From contig NZ_JAOQKC010000001.1 of NCBI RefSeq assembly GCF_025567165.1, forward strand, positions 1 through 64,000: a DNA stretch of 64,000 bases, written 5' to 3'. This document shows, in pieces, positions 17,005 to 25,250 of the stretch; within the stretch, counting starts at the first letter, position 1, and each line of letters starts with the position of its first letter. A program made the translations under genes and the position numbers. Source of the stretch: Laedolimicola ammoniilytica. GTDB taxonomy: Bacteria; Bacillota; Clostridia; Lachnospirales; Lachnospiraceae. A model generated the notes under the pieces. It was not told where the DNA came from and did not search any database. It was given only the letters and a program-made list of their open reading frames with translations.

Positions 17005-17302
17005 AGAGCATCACCCCTTCTTTTTCAATCACATCCAACAATTCTTTCTGTACGGAACCGTCCAGATTTACTACGTCATATTTCAGCAATGTGGTAGTTT
17101 CCTCTTCTACATCCAGGGCAAAAGCCGCAATATTTCCTCCGCTGACTGCAAGATCAATATCACTGACCTTCCGGTAATCTCCCCTTGCCCGCGAGCCAAA
17201 CAGAATCACTTTTTGGATTCCATATTTCTGGGCAAGTTCTTTTATTTCCTGTATAATTTGTGGTCGGATTCCTGTTTCATTCATCATATCTCTATTTTTC
17301 AT
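16991..17302 (-). CDS. nucleotidyltransferase (MNT) antitoxin-like protein
   Basis: A ~100-residue minimal nucleotidyltransferase. The motif GSRARGDYRKVSDID is GSX10DXD, the metal/ATP-binding signature of MNT antitoxins that AMPylate their HEPN partner. A TTG (17311), ATG (17302) or ATG (17287/17284) could be the start; GGAG is too close to the ATG at 17302, so the true N-terminus is uncertain. The gene overlaps or abuts the plsC stop at 17292 and overlaps the HEPN gene downstream. Confidence 0.83.
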   Translation of the reverse strand: MKNRDMMNETGIRPQIIQEIKELAQKYGIQKVILFGSRARGDYRKVSDIDLAVSGGNIAAFALDVEEETTTLLKYDVVNLDGSVQKELLDVIEKEGVMLYEKI

Positions 17303-18005
17303 ACTCCGCAATGGTTTCTTCGATCCGCGTTTTTACGATTTCGGCGATTTCCGTCGTCTTCATACTCTGATAAACCTCGTAAGGGATCGGCTCCAGAAAG
17401 TGAACCTGGACAGTCACCGGGGCAATGCTGTTCCGATCGAAGGGTTCGAAGGCATTCAGGAGGGCTACCGGAACGATAGGGGCTTTGGCTTTGACGGCGC
17501 ATTTGAAGCTGCCGCCCTTGAAGTCACCCACCTGGTTACCCCGCCTGGATCGGGTTCCTTCCGGGAAAATCAGGTAATTGCGGCCGTTTTTGACCTCCTG
17601 GGTCACGTCCAGAATTACCTGCAGGGACTGGCGCACGTCCTCCCGGTCCATGATTTTTGCCTTCATGATGGCAAAGACCTGTTTCAGGAACAGCACATCC
17701 TTTACTTCTTTTTTCGCCACTACTGAGAAGGGCTGATCGCAGGCTTCAATAATCGCCAACACGTCAAAGAGTCCCTGGTGATTGGGGAAAAAGACAAAGC
17801 TTTCCCCTGTGGGGATATGTTCTCTTCCATGGACGTCGATTTTGACCCGGCCTCCCTTGTTGGCGTGGAGTACGATTTTCTTCAAGAGCGCGTATTTCTC
17901 CGGCTCCGGGATATCGTCCGTATGCTTCGCGAAATGGCAGAGCTGCCACCACCAGTAGGGGACGAAGGGCAGATTGTACAATACCATCAGGATAATTCGC
18001 CTCAT
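17292..18005 (-). CDS. plsC: 1-acyl-sn-glycerol-3-phosphate acyltransferase PlsC
   Basis: A 237-residue LPLAT-family enzyme that acylates lysophosphatidate to phosphatidate in phospholipid synthesis. It has an N-terminal hydrophobic segment (ILMVLYNLPFVPYWWW), the catalytic NHQGLFD (HX4D) near residue 75, and FPEGTRSRRG (acceptor-binding block III) near 150. A second hydrophobic patch, PIVPVALLNAF, matches block IV. Its 3' end overlaps the start region of the MNT gene. Confidence 0.93.
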   Translation of the reverse strand: MRRIILMVLYNLPFVPYWWWQLCHFAKHTDDIPEPEKYALLKKIVLHANKGGRVKIDVHGREHIPTGESFVFFPNHQGLFDVLAIIEACDQPFSVVAKKEVKDVLFLKQVFAIMKAKIMDREDVRQSLQVILDVTQEVKNGRNYLIFPEGTRSRRGNQVGDFKGGSFKCAVKAKAPIVPVALLNAFEPFDRNSIAPVTVQVHFLEPIPYEVYQSMKTTEIAEIVKTRIEETIAEYEK

Positions 18006-18157
18006 AATGTTACCTTCTCTCTGGCCTCACATAGACCTTCTTTTTAAAAACGCTTATTAAAAATTTCTCTGAAATGTTTTCTATCTCTTTTAAATACTCT
18101 GTAATACATAAATTATTTAAAATATTCAATCTGTTGCAACAGCTTGTTTTTTTTATA

Positions 18158-20980
18158 TTAGTGTTGCTCTTCCAGTGGCTTCAGCGTCTCAAACTCCGTC
18201 TCAATGGATACCTGCTTTCCTTCCAGACTCCTGTGAACAAAATCCAGCAGCATGGACTGAATCTGATCGGAATAGCTCCACCAGGGGCTGGTGGTCAGCG
18301 GGATCAGGAAGCTGCCCTCGCTGCCGTCGAAGGTGAAGCGGTGGGCTTCCCTGACGCCCTTGCCCTCGTCCATGAAGTAAACCACGCCCTGGAATTTCAG
18401 GGGCTCTTCGGAACCACTCTCGTCTCTTACCGTAATCCGCAGGAAGGGAATTTCCGAGCCGTCCTGATTTTCCGGGAATGTATAGAGGAAATAATTTTCC
18501 TCGGCGTTCAACACATACTGATCCTCGCCCAGCTCTGTGGCGTTGGTGTCCAGAAGGCTCCAATCCACATTCAGGGGTTCTGTCTCCTCTTCCTTCAGGT
18601 ATTCATTTCCCCAGGCCTTCGGAAGCATCTTCAGGTCCTCGATGTGGGTCAGTTCGGCGAACTCCTCGTAGGCCGGTTCAAACTGAGCCCGCACCTCGTC
18701 GTCATTGGTCAGGAAAATGATATTCTCGTACTTACAGGGCGTATAGTGCTTCTGAATGTACTGGTACATATAGTAATTCCGGGTGCTTAAGGAACCGGAA
18801 TCATGCTGCCAGGCCGGGGCCACGATGATGAGTTCCGGCTGCTTTTCTTCCAGCACTTCGATGGCCCGGGTCTGCATCACCTTGTTGTTGGTGTTGTAGG
18901 TGCTGCTGAAGGGCATCAGGTTTTCCCTGTTCAGGATGTTGTAGTGGGAGAGCTGGTTGGTCATGTCCACGACCTTCTTGTCCCTGCAGAGATCATTGAC
19001 CAGGGTGTTCAGATTCATCAGCTCTTTCTTCTGCGTTTCCGTGATATAGATGTCTCCGAGGCCCGGGATGCCCGTCTCCTCCACTGTGGCGTAAGTATAG
19101 TTGTCGCTGATCGTATCCCGCTCAAAGACCTTCGCAGGCATGGTCAGCAGGTTGCTGCCCCTGGTCAGGACGGTGGCCAAAAACAGAAAGGCCATCATGC
19201 CCGCCGTCCACAGGGAAAAGCGTTTTTCCAGGGAGGGCAGGAAAATCAGCAGCACCAGAAACAGACTGCAAATGGTGGTCACAATGATGCCGCGCTCGCC
19301 GAACTGGGTCCGGACGAAGGTATAGCGCACGATCACCAGGTTGAAAATGAGCAGGAACAGCAGGGCATACCAGGCAAGCTTCTTCTCCCCGCCCTCTTTG
19401 TCTGCCGGGAAAATCAGGGCTGCCAGCAGTGAAAAACCGAAACCGAAGGTGGCATACCAGACGTATCTGCTCGCCAACTCCTCCTTCAGGATGTCGCCGG
19501 TGGTCTCCAGGATGGCCGCTGAATTTTCCACAATATAGCGAAGAATCGCGAAAAACATGGGAATAAAGCAAATTCCCAGGATCAGAAGCGGGATGTACCA
19601 GGGCAGGATCTTTTTCCGGACTTCTTTTTCATTCAGGCGGAAGAAGATTTTCCAGCCCTTCTCATGGAAGCACTCCCAGAGAATCATGGGCAGGGTCGCC
19701 AGGGCGCAGGCTCCGCCGATGGACGAATTCCAGGCGATGGACAGAATGGAGATAAAAGTCCAGCTCCAGAGCAGCATGGGGAAATTCTTCCGCATTTTTT
19801 TCGAAAATACGATCAGAATAAAAGGCAGCGCAAAGGCCCAGCGCACGTAATAATACTTGTCCCCGAACAGGGAGAACAGCAGCACGCAGAGCAGGCCCAG
19901 CAGCTTATTGTCAATAAAATAATAGAATACCGCCGCAGTCGCCATGGCGATGAGGACGCAACCCACGATCATGGCTGGTTCGATGGACGCGTAGGTTCCG
20001 TCAAACAGAAGCTTTCCCACTGCCGCCTGGAAATAATCGCAGACGCCGTGGATGGGCATGGTATCGATGTAGGGCACAACGCCGTAGTTCAGAAGCTCAT
20101 GCAGAGGCTCCGCAATCTCGCCGTAGTGGTACATCTCCAGCGGGGTGCCGGAAATGGTGCCGTTTGGCAGAGTCCAGGAGGCGAAGACTGCCAGAGACAG
20201 AAATGTGGAAAGGGAAATCGCCGGACGGAGATCTGCTCTGTGTTTTCTGAAAAATGCCCTGTTCCACAGCGTACAGAATACAACCAGTACAAGAACCGCC
20301 GTTTCCATCTTTGTACTTTGATAAAGTCGGATGACTGCTCCATCCCGGAGATACTCATAATTCCAGAGCATCAGGAACGAAAGCGGCAGAAGCCACTGCC
20401 CCCATTCCATGTATTTTTTTAGCTGCCGTCTGATCTGTTCCTGTTTTGCCGGATCTTTTCCACATCGGCGTACAAAATTTGTGAAGATACCCACACCGAT
20501 CAGAGTTATACACTGCAGAATGGGGAAAAGTTTTTCAAGCCATGGCTGCATACCGAAGAATGCCTCAATGACAAAGCAGATCAGAGCCAGCAAAAATTCT
20601 GAAAACAGAATCAGAAAGCAGGCGTCTTCGAACCAGGCATAGCTTTCCCGCTGCTTCGCCGTATATTCCCACGTCCGATCAAAGCTGCCGCAAAGCCAGC
20701 TCCATTTCTTAGAGAGCAGGGTCAGGATCACTGCGTACAGCAGAAAGAAGCCCAACAGTCCGCCGATGTATAAGTTCGCCAGGGTCATGTCGCCCTGCTT
20801 GTAGTAGGCAGTCCAGGTGGTGTAGCCGGTAACGAACTCGCCGTATTCCGGCATCTGCTGATAGAGAACCCGCATGACCAGCCAGCATAGGAGGGCCGTA
20901 GACGGGATCGTCAGGGTTGCGGAAATGATACATATTTTCTGTGAAAAATATCTTTTCATAATCGTGTTGAAACCTTTCAT
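18158..20980 (-). CDS. large polytopic membrane protein, GT-C glycosyltransferase-like
   Basis: A 940-residue protein. Residues ~1-640 contain about 13-15 hydrophobic segments, and residues ~650-940 are a soluble, probably extracytoplasmic, domain. In the second membrane half, HYGEIAEPLHELLNYGVVPY followed by IDTMPIHG resembles the first extracellular loop of GT-C enzymes (acidic/His-rich loop with G..PY.D and HG), but I cannot assign a lipid-linked sugar donor. It lies just downstream of the GT39-like gene and is probably co-transcribed with it. Hypothetical; the GT-C suggestion is moderate. Confidence 0.7.
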   Translation of the reverse strand: MKGFNTIMKRYFSQKICIISATLTIPSTALLCWLVMRVLYQQMPEYGEFVTGYTTWTAYYKQGDMTLANLYIGGLLGFFLLYAVILTLLSKKWSWLCGSFDRTWEYTAKQRESYAWFEDACFLILFSEFLLALICFVIEAFFGMQPWLEKLFPILQCITLIGVGIFTNFVRRCGKDPAKQEQIRRQLKKYMEWGQWLLPLSFLMLWNYEYLRDGAVIRLYQSTKMETAVLVLVVFCTLWNRAFFRKHRADLRPAISLSTFLSLAVFASWTLPNGTISGTPLEMYHYGEIAEPLHELLNYGVVPYIDTMPIHGVCDYFQAAVGKLLFDGTYASIEPAMIVGCVLIAMATAAVFYYFIDNKLLGLLCVLLFSLFGDKYYYVRWAFALPFILIVFSKKMRKNFPMLLWSWTFISILSIAWNSSIGGACALATLPMILWECFHEKGWKIFFRLNEKEVRKKILPWYIPLLILGICFIPMFFAILRYIVENSAAILETTGDILKEELASRYVWYATFGFGFSLLAALIFPADKEGGEKKLAWYALLFLLIFNLVIVRYTFVRTQFGERGIIVTTICSLFLVLLIFLPSLEKRFSLWTAGMMAFLFLATVLTRGSNLLTMPAKVFERDTISDNYTYATVEETGIPGLGDIYITETQKKELMNLNTLVNDLCRDKKVVDMTNQLSHYNILNRENLMPFSSTYNTNNKVMQTRAIEVLEEKQPELIIVAPAWQHDSGSLSTRNYYMYQYIQKHYTPCKYENIIFLTNDDEVRAQFEPAYEEFAELTHIEDLKMLPKAWGNEYLKEEETEPLNVDWSLLDTNATELGEDQYVLNAEENYFLYTFPENQDGSEIPFLRITVRDESGSEEPLKFQGVVYFMDEGKGVREAHRFTFDGSEGSFLIPLTTSPWWSYSDQIQSMLLDFVHRSLEGKQVSIETEFETLKPLEEQH

Positions 20981-21058
20981 CTATTTGCCCGTGTTTTCAG
21001 GGCATCCAGGGATACCCGTAGGGCATTTCATCTATTTGCCCATGTTTCCGGGGCTCCA
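20981..21058 (-). repeat. imperfect ~50-bp tandem duplication at a gene junction
   Basis: On minus GCCCCGGAAACATGGGCAAA followed by TAGATGAAATG is repeated ~50 bp on as GCCCTGAAAACACGGGCAAA followed by TAGATGAAAGG. The first copy carries the stop of the GT39-like gene, and the second copy provides the start of the 940-residue protein. Between them a 16-codon ORF (MKCPTGIPGCPENTGK) is left over. Confidence 0.7.
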
Positions 21059-22672
21059 TTTTCCCAGCACACCGCTAAGCCCTGCGGCCGCGCCCGGAAG
21101 CATACATACGAAATACGGGAAAATATACTGGGACTTGGCCTCCCAGATGGTGTGGAAGAAAAATCCTCCCAGGATCACCATGGGCAGGAACAGCTCGGTA
21201 AGCTGCCAGCGCTTCTCCCCTTTTCTGCCGATCAAAAGCCCTGCGAAGACTGCCACGAAGACCAGGAGCTGGAACAGATTCATGTATTCGCTGAGCACCC
21301 GATACAGCTTGCCCTCATAGATGCTCTGGACGATCGTGGAAAAATCGCCGTTGTGAAACTGGTTGACCCAGAGGGCCTCATAAGTGGGCTCGTTCCATTG
21401 GGACAGGGTCTTTCTCAAATAAAAGCGGGCGGCATAGACCGGATCCTTTTGAAAATGCTGCAGCGACTCCGTTATGGCCTCTCTGGCCATGGCGTCGCTG
21501 ACCACTGGATCGCAGTCTGAGTTTACATAAGTGTCGAAGTTAAATCCGTTATACCAGCCCTCGGCGCGTTCGCCCTCCTGCATGCCCATGGCGACCCAGA
21601 GGGATTTGGGCATACCGCTTTCGATGGGGATGCCGGAGCGGTGCTCATAAAAAGCGGTCAGACTCTTACTTAAAATTACTGTCATACCAAGAATAATCAG
21701 AATCGCAACGAAACTTTTGCCTGCTTTCCCCATTCCTGATTTTTCATTTTCTTTTTGATCTGTGCCCAGTTTGCTTTCTTCTGTTTTGAGCATCGGTTGT
21801 CTGTGTGCCGTTTGTTCCATCTGCTCCTTTTTGATCGTACTGACGCTCTTTTTTACCGCGTCATACAAAAGCAGAATCACCAGCGCCACCAGAAAGATAC
21901 TGTAATTATTCTTCACCAGAATCGAAATTCCAATCAAAATTCCGGCACTTACCGCATAACGCCATTTCCCATGATCCAGAAAAAGAAGCAGCGCGTAAAA
22001 GGCCTCCAGCGCGAAGGCCAGTCCCAGCATCATTCCGTAGAGGAAGGTGCTGTATAAGATAATCTGGATGCAGCCCATGGACGCCAGCAAGACAAGACAA
22101 TCCGCATTTTGATCGTGATAGAGCCGATCCGTAATCCGATAAAGCAGATAGACCACGACTCCATTTGCCAGGGCAGTCAGGTACATAAAGGCTTTCCAGT
22201 TTTCCCCGCCGGTCAACCGGTACAGAACCTCCAGGATCGCCGTCAGGCCCAGCTGGTTCGGGTAGATCTGCATGTATTTTCCATGCTCAAAAAAGAGAAA
22301 ATTATTCTGGGTCATCAGGTAGGACACCCAGGATACCGCCTTCTGATCGGCCTCTGGGTAGGTGTGACTCACCTGGATCCAGAAAACGCTCATTCCGATC
22401 ACGAACAAAACCGCAATTGCAGTCAGCATTTTCGTGGAAATTTTCTTAAATATCTGTTTTTTATATAATATATATAAGATTCCCACAACAGCTGCCAGGA
22501 ACAGCAGATTCAGCGGAATCACATCCCACCGGTACTCCGGCCGCTCCCCGTAGGAGGAATCCGGTGTGAAATAGGCGGTGCTTAACATGCTGGCCGCCGT
22601 CAGAAACCCGAACAGCAGAATGGACAGCCAGAGTACCACACCGTCTGCCACCCGTAACAATTTATTTTGCAT
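21032..22672 (-). CDS. GT39-like membrane glycosyltransferase (putative)
   Basis: A 546-residue membrane protein with about 12 hydrophobic segments. The first outer loop carries TYPEADQKAVSWVSYLM and HGKYMQIYPNQLGLTAILEV, a pattern I associate with the PMT/GT39-like bacterial proteins of Lachnospiraceae. A Lys/Glu/Gln-rich cytoplasmic insert at ~270-310 (SVSTIKKEQMEQTAHR...) splits the membrane helices. ATG at 22672 is chosen for the GGAG 6 bp upstream. It lies directly after a strong terminator (22686-22741), so its transcript needs readthrough or a promoter I did not find. Function is inferred from fold only. Confidence 0.7.
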   Translation of the reverse strand: MQNKLLRVADGVVLWLSILLFGFLTAASMLSTAYFTPDSSYGERPEYRWDVIPLNLLFLAAVVGILYILYKKQIFKKISTKMLTAIAVLFVIGMSVFWIQVSHTYPEADQKAVSWVSYLMTQNNFLFFEHGKYMQIYPNQLGLTAILEVLYRLTGGENWKAFMYLTALANGVVVYLLYRITDRLYHDQNADCLVLLASMGCIQIILYSTFLYGMMLGLAFALEAFYALLLFLDHGKWRYAVSAGILIGISILVKNNYSIFLVALVILLLYDAVKKSVSTIKKEQMEQTAHRQPMLKTEESKLGTDQKENEKSGMGKAGKSFVAILIILGMTVILSKSLTAFYEHRSGIPIESGMPKSLWVAMGMQEGERAEGWYNGFNFDTYVNSDCDPVVSDAMAREAITESLQHFQKDPVYAARFYLRKTLSQWNEPTYEALWVNQFHNGDFSTIVQSIYEGKLYRVLSEYMNLFQLLVFVAVFAGLLIGRKGEKRWQLTELFLPMVILGGFFFHTIWEAKSQYIFPYFVCMLPGAAAGLSGVLGKWSPGNMGK

Positions 22673-22685
22673 AAAGTCTCCGATC

Positions 22686-22741
22686 AAAAAAATTACATTG
22701 AATTCGTATTACTCAGAAAAGGTACACGAACTCAATGTAAT
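22686..22741 (-). terminator. strong intrinsic terminator after the DUF4173-like gene
   Basis: On minus, ATTACATTGAGTTCGT pairs with ACGAATTCAATGTAAT (15 of 16) around an 18-nt loop, followed by a run of T residues. It lies between the DUF4173-like gene and the GT39-like gene. Confidence 0.85.
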
Positions 22742-22810
22742 TATAATATAAAGCACTTCATTTGTCATCCTAAAGTTCCGGCGGCGCGGACTCTGCCGAA
22801 CCGCCAGATT

Positions 22811-24286
22811 TTATTCCAGCGGCGCGCCGGTATCCCCGCGGAAGTATTCTTTACACCGCAGCTTAAACAGAAACTCCGACACGTTGAATTTCCGGATCCC
22901 CGTATGCTCCTCCTGCCGATACTCATTCATGGAAAAATATGCTCTCGTCATCTCCGCCTCCGCCGTTCCTTCCTTTGCAGCTTTCAGCATCGGGCTCGAC
23001 GCGTCTGTGGACAGCTCGTAAAGATAGCTGGTCTGATCGTGGGCTATATTGTAGGAGGCAATCCAGGCGTCCATGTGACTGAAGGAGAGGACGAGATACA
23101 GCACCGTTATTACCGCCACGCTGTACCGGAACAACGGGAAGCTTTCCTGAAAAATATTCCGGATCACTCCCGCAAACAACACTGCCAGCGCCAGCAGCGC
23201 AAACAGCACCAGCACCCGGAGCCGGGTCAGCCGGTAGGCCTGAATATACAGGAACATCCGGCAGGCCGAGGAAATCATCATAATATACGTGCAGGCGGAA
23301 ATAAATGTCAACATGATTTTCAGAACCTTATTTTCCCGGAAAAGGATCAGTGTAACCAGCGCCAGCAGCAGATTCAGCGCACTGACAAAAAGGAGCTGAA
23401 AGAAACCCTGTCTGGCAAAGCCTGCGTAGGAATATTCCGCCGGAAGGGTGAAGCCGCCGGTGAACAGGTAGGAAATCTGAACCATGCAGAACAACAGATA
23501 GACCACACCGATAACCGCCAGCGCCGTGATCGCCAGAACCGGCTCCTGGGTGCGGAGATCCTTTTCTTCCGCCTGGGGCTTTCGGTTCTTTACAGCGCTG
23601 TAGATAGCAAAGAAAAACATCAGCCCCCAGAGGAACTTGAGCGTCATGAAAATCAGCTTTGTCGGAAGGATCATCTGACTGATCACCTGAACCACCCAAT
23701 CGAACGCGCCGCCCAGCATCTGATCGAAGACCTCGTCAGCTGAAATCAGAAGCGGCAGGATCAGACAGAGCAGGGTTACGCCCACCAGAATGCCCAGGAT
23801 CACATAAATCAGTTTCCCATTCCGCTTCTTTTCACCTGTTCCGGCCTGTTCCTTCCGCGCTCTCCGGCTTTTGGCCAGCTCCGGGAACACCGCGAAAAGA
23901 TGGGCCAGCGTCTTCATTGCCAGATCCCATAAACCGCCCACATAGCGAAATACCGTCCAGTTTTGATCCTCATAGCCGTCATGCAGAAGCAGAATGCCGA
24001 ATAATACCCAGACGGCCAGCTTATTGCACCAGATGATGATAAGATTGCCGGTCAAGAAGGTAGATACTCCCAGAAGCAGGATGGCCAGCATATAGAGCCT
24101 GGAGTCTTTTTTGATCGAGCGCCCGGCCTGCTTCATCAGGCCCTGGTACAGCATAAGCATCCCAGCCAGAAATACCGGATACAGTACACCTGAAAAATTG
24201 TCATACAGACAGAATACATAAAAAAGTGAAAATCCAAACAACACTTGCAGATGGCTGAAGTTCTTCCGCTTTTCCCATAGCTTCAT
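22811..24286 (-). CDS. DUF4173/DUF4153-like polytopic membrane protein
   Basis: A 491-residue protein with about 11-12 hydrophobic segments and a soluble C-terminal tail of ~60 residues (CLVLSFSHMD... then SYNIAHDQTSYLYELS). I recognise the pattern of the DUF4153/DUF4173 family, whose function is unknown. The ATG at 24286 has GGAGGGG 9 bp upstream and lies 1 bp past the XRE gene stop; an upstream frame to 24322 overlaps that gene. The order DUF2975 - XRE - DUF4173 is a common grouping, suggesting shared control by the XRE protein. Confidence 0.8.
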   Translation of the reverse strand: MKLWEKRKNFSHLQVLFGFSLFYVFCLYDNFSGVLYPVFLAGMLMLYQGLMKQAGRSIKKDSRLYMLAILLLGVSTFLTGNLIIIWCNKLAVWVLFGILLLHDGYEDQNWTVFRYVGGLWDLAMKTLAHLFAVFPELAKSRRARKEQAGTGEKKRNGKLIYVILGILVGVTLLCLILPLLISADEVFDQMLGGAFDWVVQVISQMILPTKLIFMTLKFLWGLMFFFAIYSAVKNRKPQAEEKDLRTQEPVLAITALAVIGVVYLLFCMVQISYLFTGGFTLPAEYSYAGFARQGFFQLLFVSALNLLLALVTLILFRENKVLKIMLTFISACTYIMMISSACRMFLYIQAYRLTRLRVLVLFALLALAVLFAGVIRNIFQESFPLFRYSVAVITVLYLVLSFSHMDAWIASYNIAHDQTSYLYELSTDASSPMLKAAKEGTAEAEMTRAYFSMNEYRQEEHTGIRKFNVSEFLFKLRCKEYFRGDTGAPLE

Positions 24287-24287
24287 G

Positions 24288-24527
24288 TTAGATCCCCTCC
24301 TCACTGACCTCCGTGCCGTCACCGTCCGGGACGTATTCGAGAATGTCGCCGGGCTGGCAGTCCAGCACCTTACAGATGGCGTTCAGGGTCGAAAACCGCA
24401 CCGCCTTTGCCTTGTTATTTTTTAAAATGGACAGATTGGCCATGGTCACATCCACCTCCTGGGAAAGCTCCGTGAGGCCGATTTTCCGCCGGGCCATCAT
24501 GACGTCCAGATTGATACGAATTGCCAT
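24288..24527 (-). CDS. XRE-family HTH regulator (YozG-like)
   Basis: A 79-residue DNA-binding protein that is almost entirely a helix-turn-helix (NLDVMMARRKIGLTELSQEV then TMANLSILKNNKAKAVRFST, and CKVLDCQPGDILEY). This is the small Cro/YozG-type family usually encoded beside DUF2975 membrane proteins. It is 11 bp downstream of the DUF2975 gene and 1 bp upstream of the DUF4173-like gene, so all three form an operon. Confidence 0.88.
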   Translation of the reverse strand: MAIRINLDVMMARRKIGLTELSQEVDVTMANLSILKNNKAKAVRFSTLNAICKVLDCQPGDILEYVPDGDGTEVSEEGI

Positions 24528-24538
24528 TTCAAATCCCC

Positions 24539-24979
24539 CTATATGGTTAAATCATTTTCCAGCTTGTAGGTAACAGCCTGATCGAAAACGTCTGCCAGCA
24601 CCCGGCTGAACAGACCCGCGATCAGGAACACCAGCACCTCCACCATAGCCGCCGGAGTCGTCGCCAGAAATAATCGAATCACGGTCAGTCCCGCAATGCA
24701 GAAGCTGTAGACTGACATTCTCTTCAGACTGGTTACATTTTTCTCCACGAAGCAGTCTGAAGCGAGAACTGTCCGGAACATAGATCGAAGCTCCCGGATA
24801 ATCAGCACCGCGAAAATGCCGGAGAGAAACAGGAACACCAGCAGCGGCAGATAATACCGCCGATACTCCGGAAAATAGTCTCCCAGGATTTTCAGGGAAA
24901 CCGGAAGACTGAAAGCCGCCAGAATCCCCGCCCAGAGCATGAAATCCAGCAAAGCCTTTGTAAATTTCGTGATTTTCAT
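24539..24979 (-). CDS. DUF2975 membrane protein
   Basis: A 146-residue membrane protein with four hydrophobic segments. The layout and the adjoining YozG-like regulator match DUF2975. ATG 24979 is chosen because AGGAGGTCTC precedes it; a longer frame to 25126 runs into the gyrA terminator region and lacks a ribosome-binding site. The function of DUF2975 is unknown; such pairs are thought to be self-regulated membrane/regulator units. Confidence 0.85.
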   Translation of the reverse strand: MKITKFTKALLDFMLWAGILAAFSLPVSLKILGDYFPEYRRYYLPLLVFLFLSGIFAVLIIRELRSMFRTVLASDCFVEKNVTSLKRMSVYSFCIAGLTVIRLFLATTPAAMVEVLVFLIAGLFSRVLADVFDQAVTYKLENDLTI

Positions 24980-25078
24980 AGAGACCTCCTGTAATTTGTA
25001 GAATATTATGTAAACTTTATATGGTATCTCACTGTCGATCTTCTTTCTGCCCGCAATACATTGAAAATAGTAAAAGAA

Positions 25079-25129
25079 AAAGTGGTAAGATACAGCTATC
25101 CCTTTCAGATACCTGTATCTTACCACTTT
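25079..25129 (-). terminator. gyrA terminator
   Basis: A perfect 17-bp stem, AAAGTGGTAAGATACAG with CTGTATCTTACCACTTT, around a 17-nt loop. On minus it is followed by TTCTTTTACT. It lies ~120 bp past the gyrA stop. The stem's ends are A/T-rich on both sides, so it could also work weakly on plus. Confidence 0.85.
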
Positions 25130-25250
25130 ATTTATTGTTTTTCAATATGTTTTTATTGTTTATCAATATTTATTTTAAATTCGATGTGCAAGATTCTATA
25201 GGGAAAACGCCCTCAATTCTGGAACTGCAGCGCAGTCTCAGACTTGCACA

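Noticed and set aside
18120..18157. Palindrome CTGTTGCAACAG followed by a T-run
   Set aside because: The T-run is on the plus strand, where no gene ends; it does not fit as a terminator of the minus-strand gene there.
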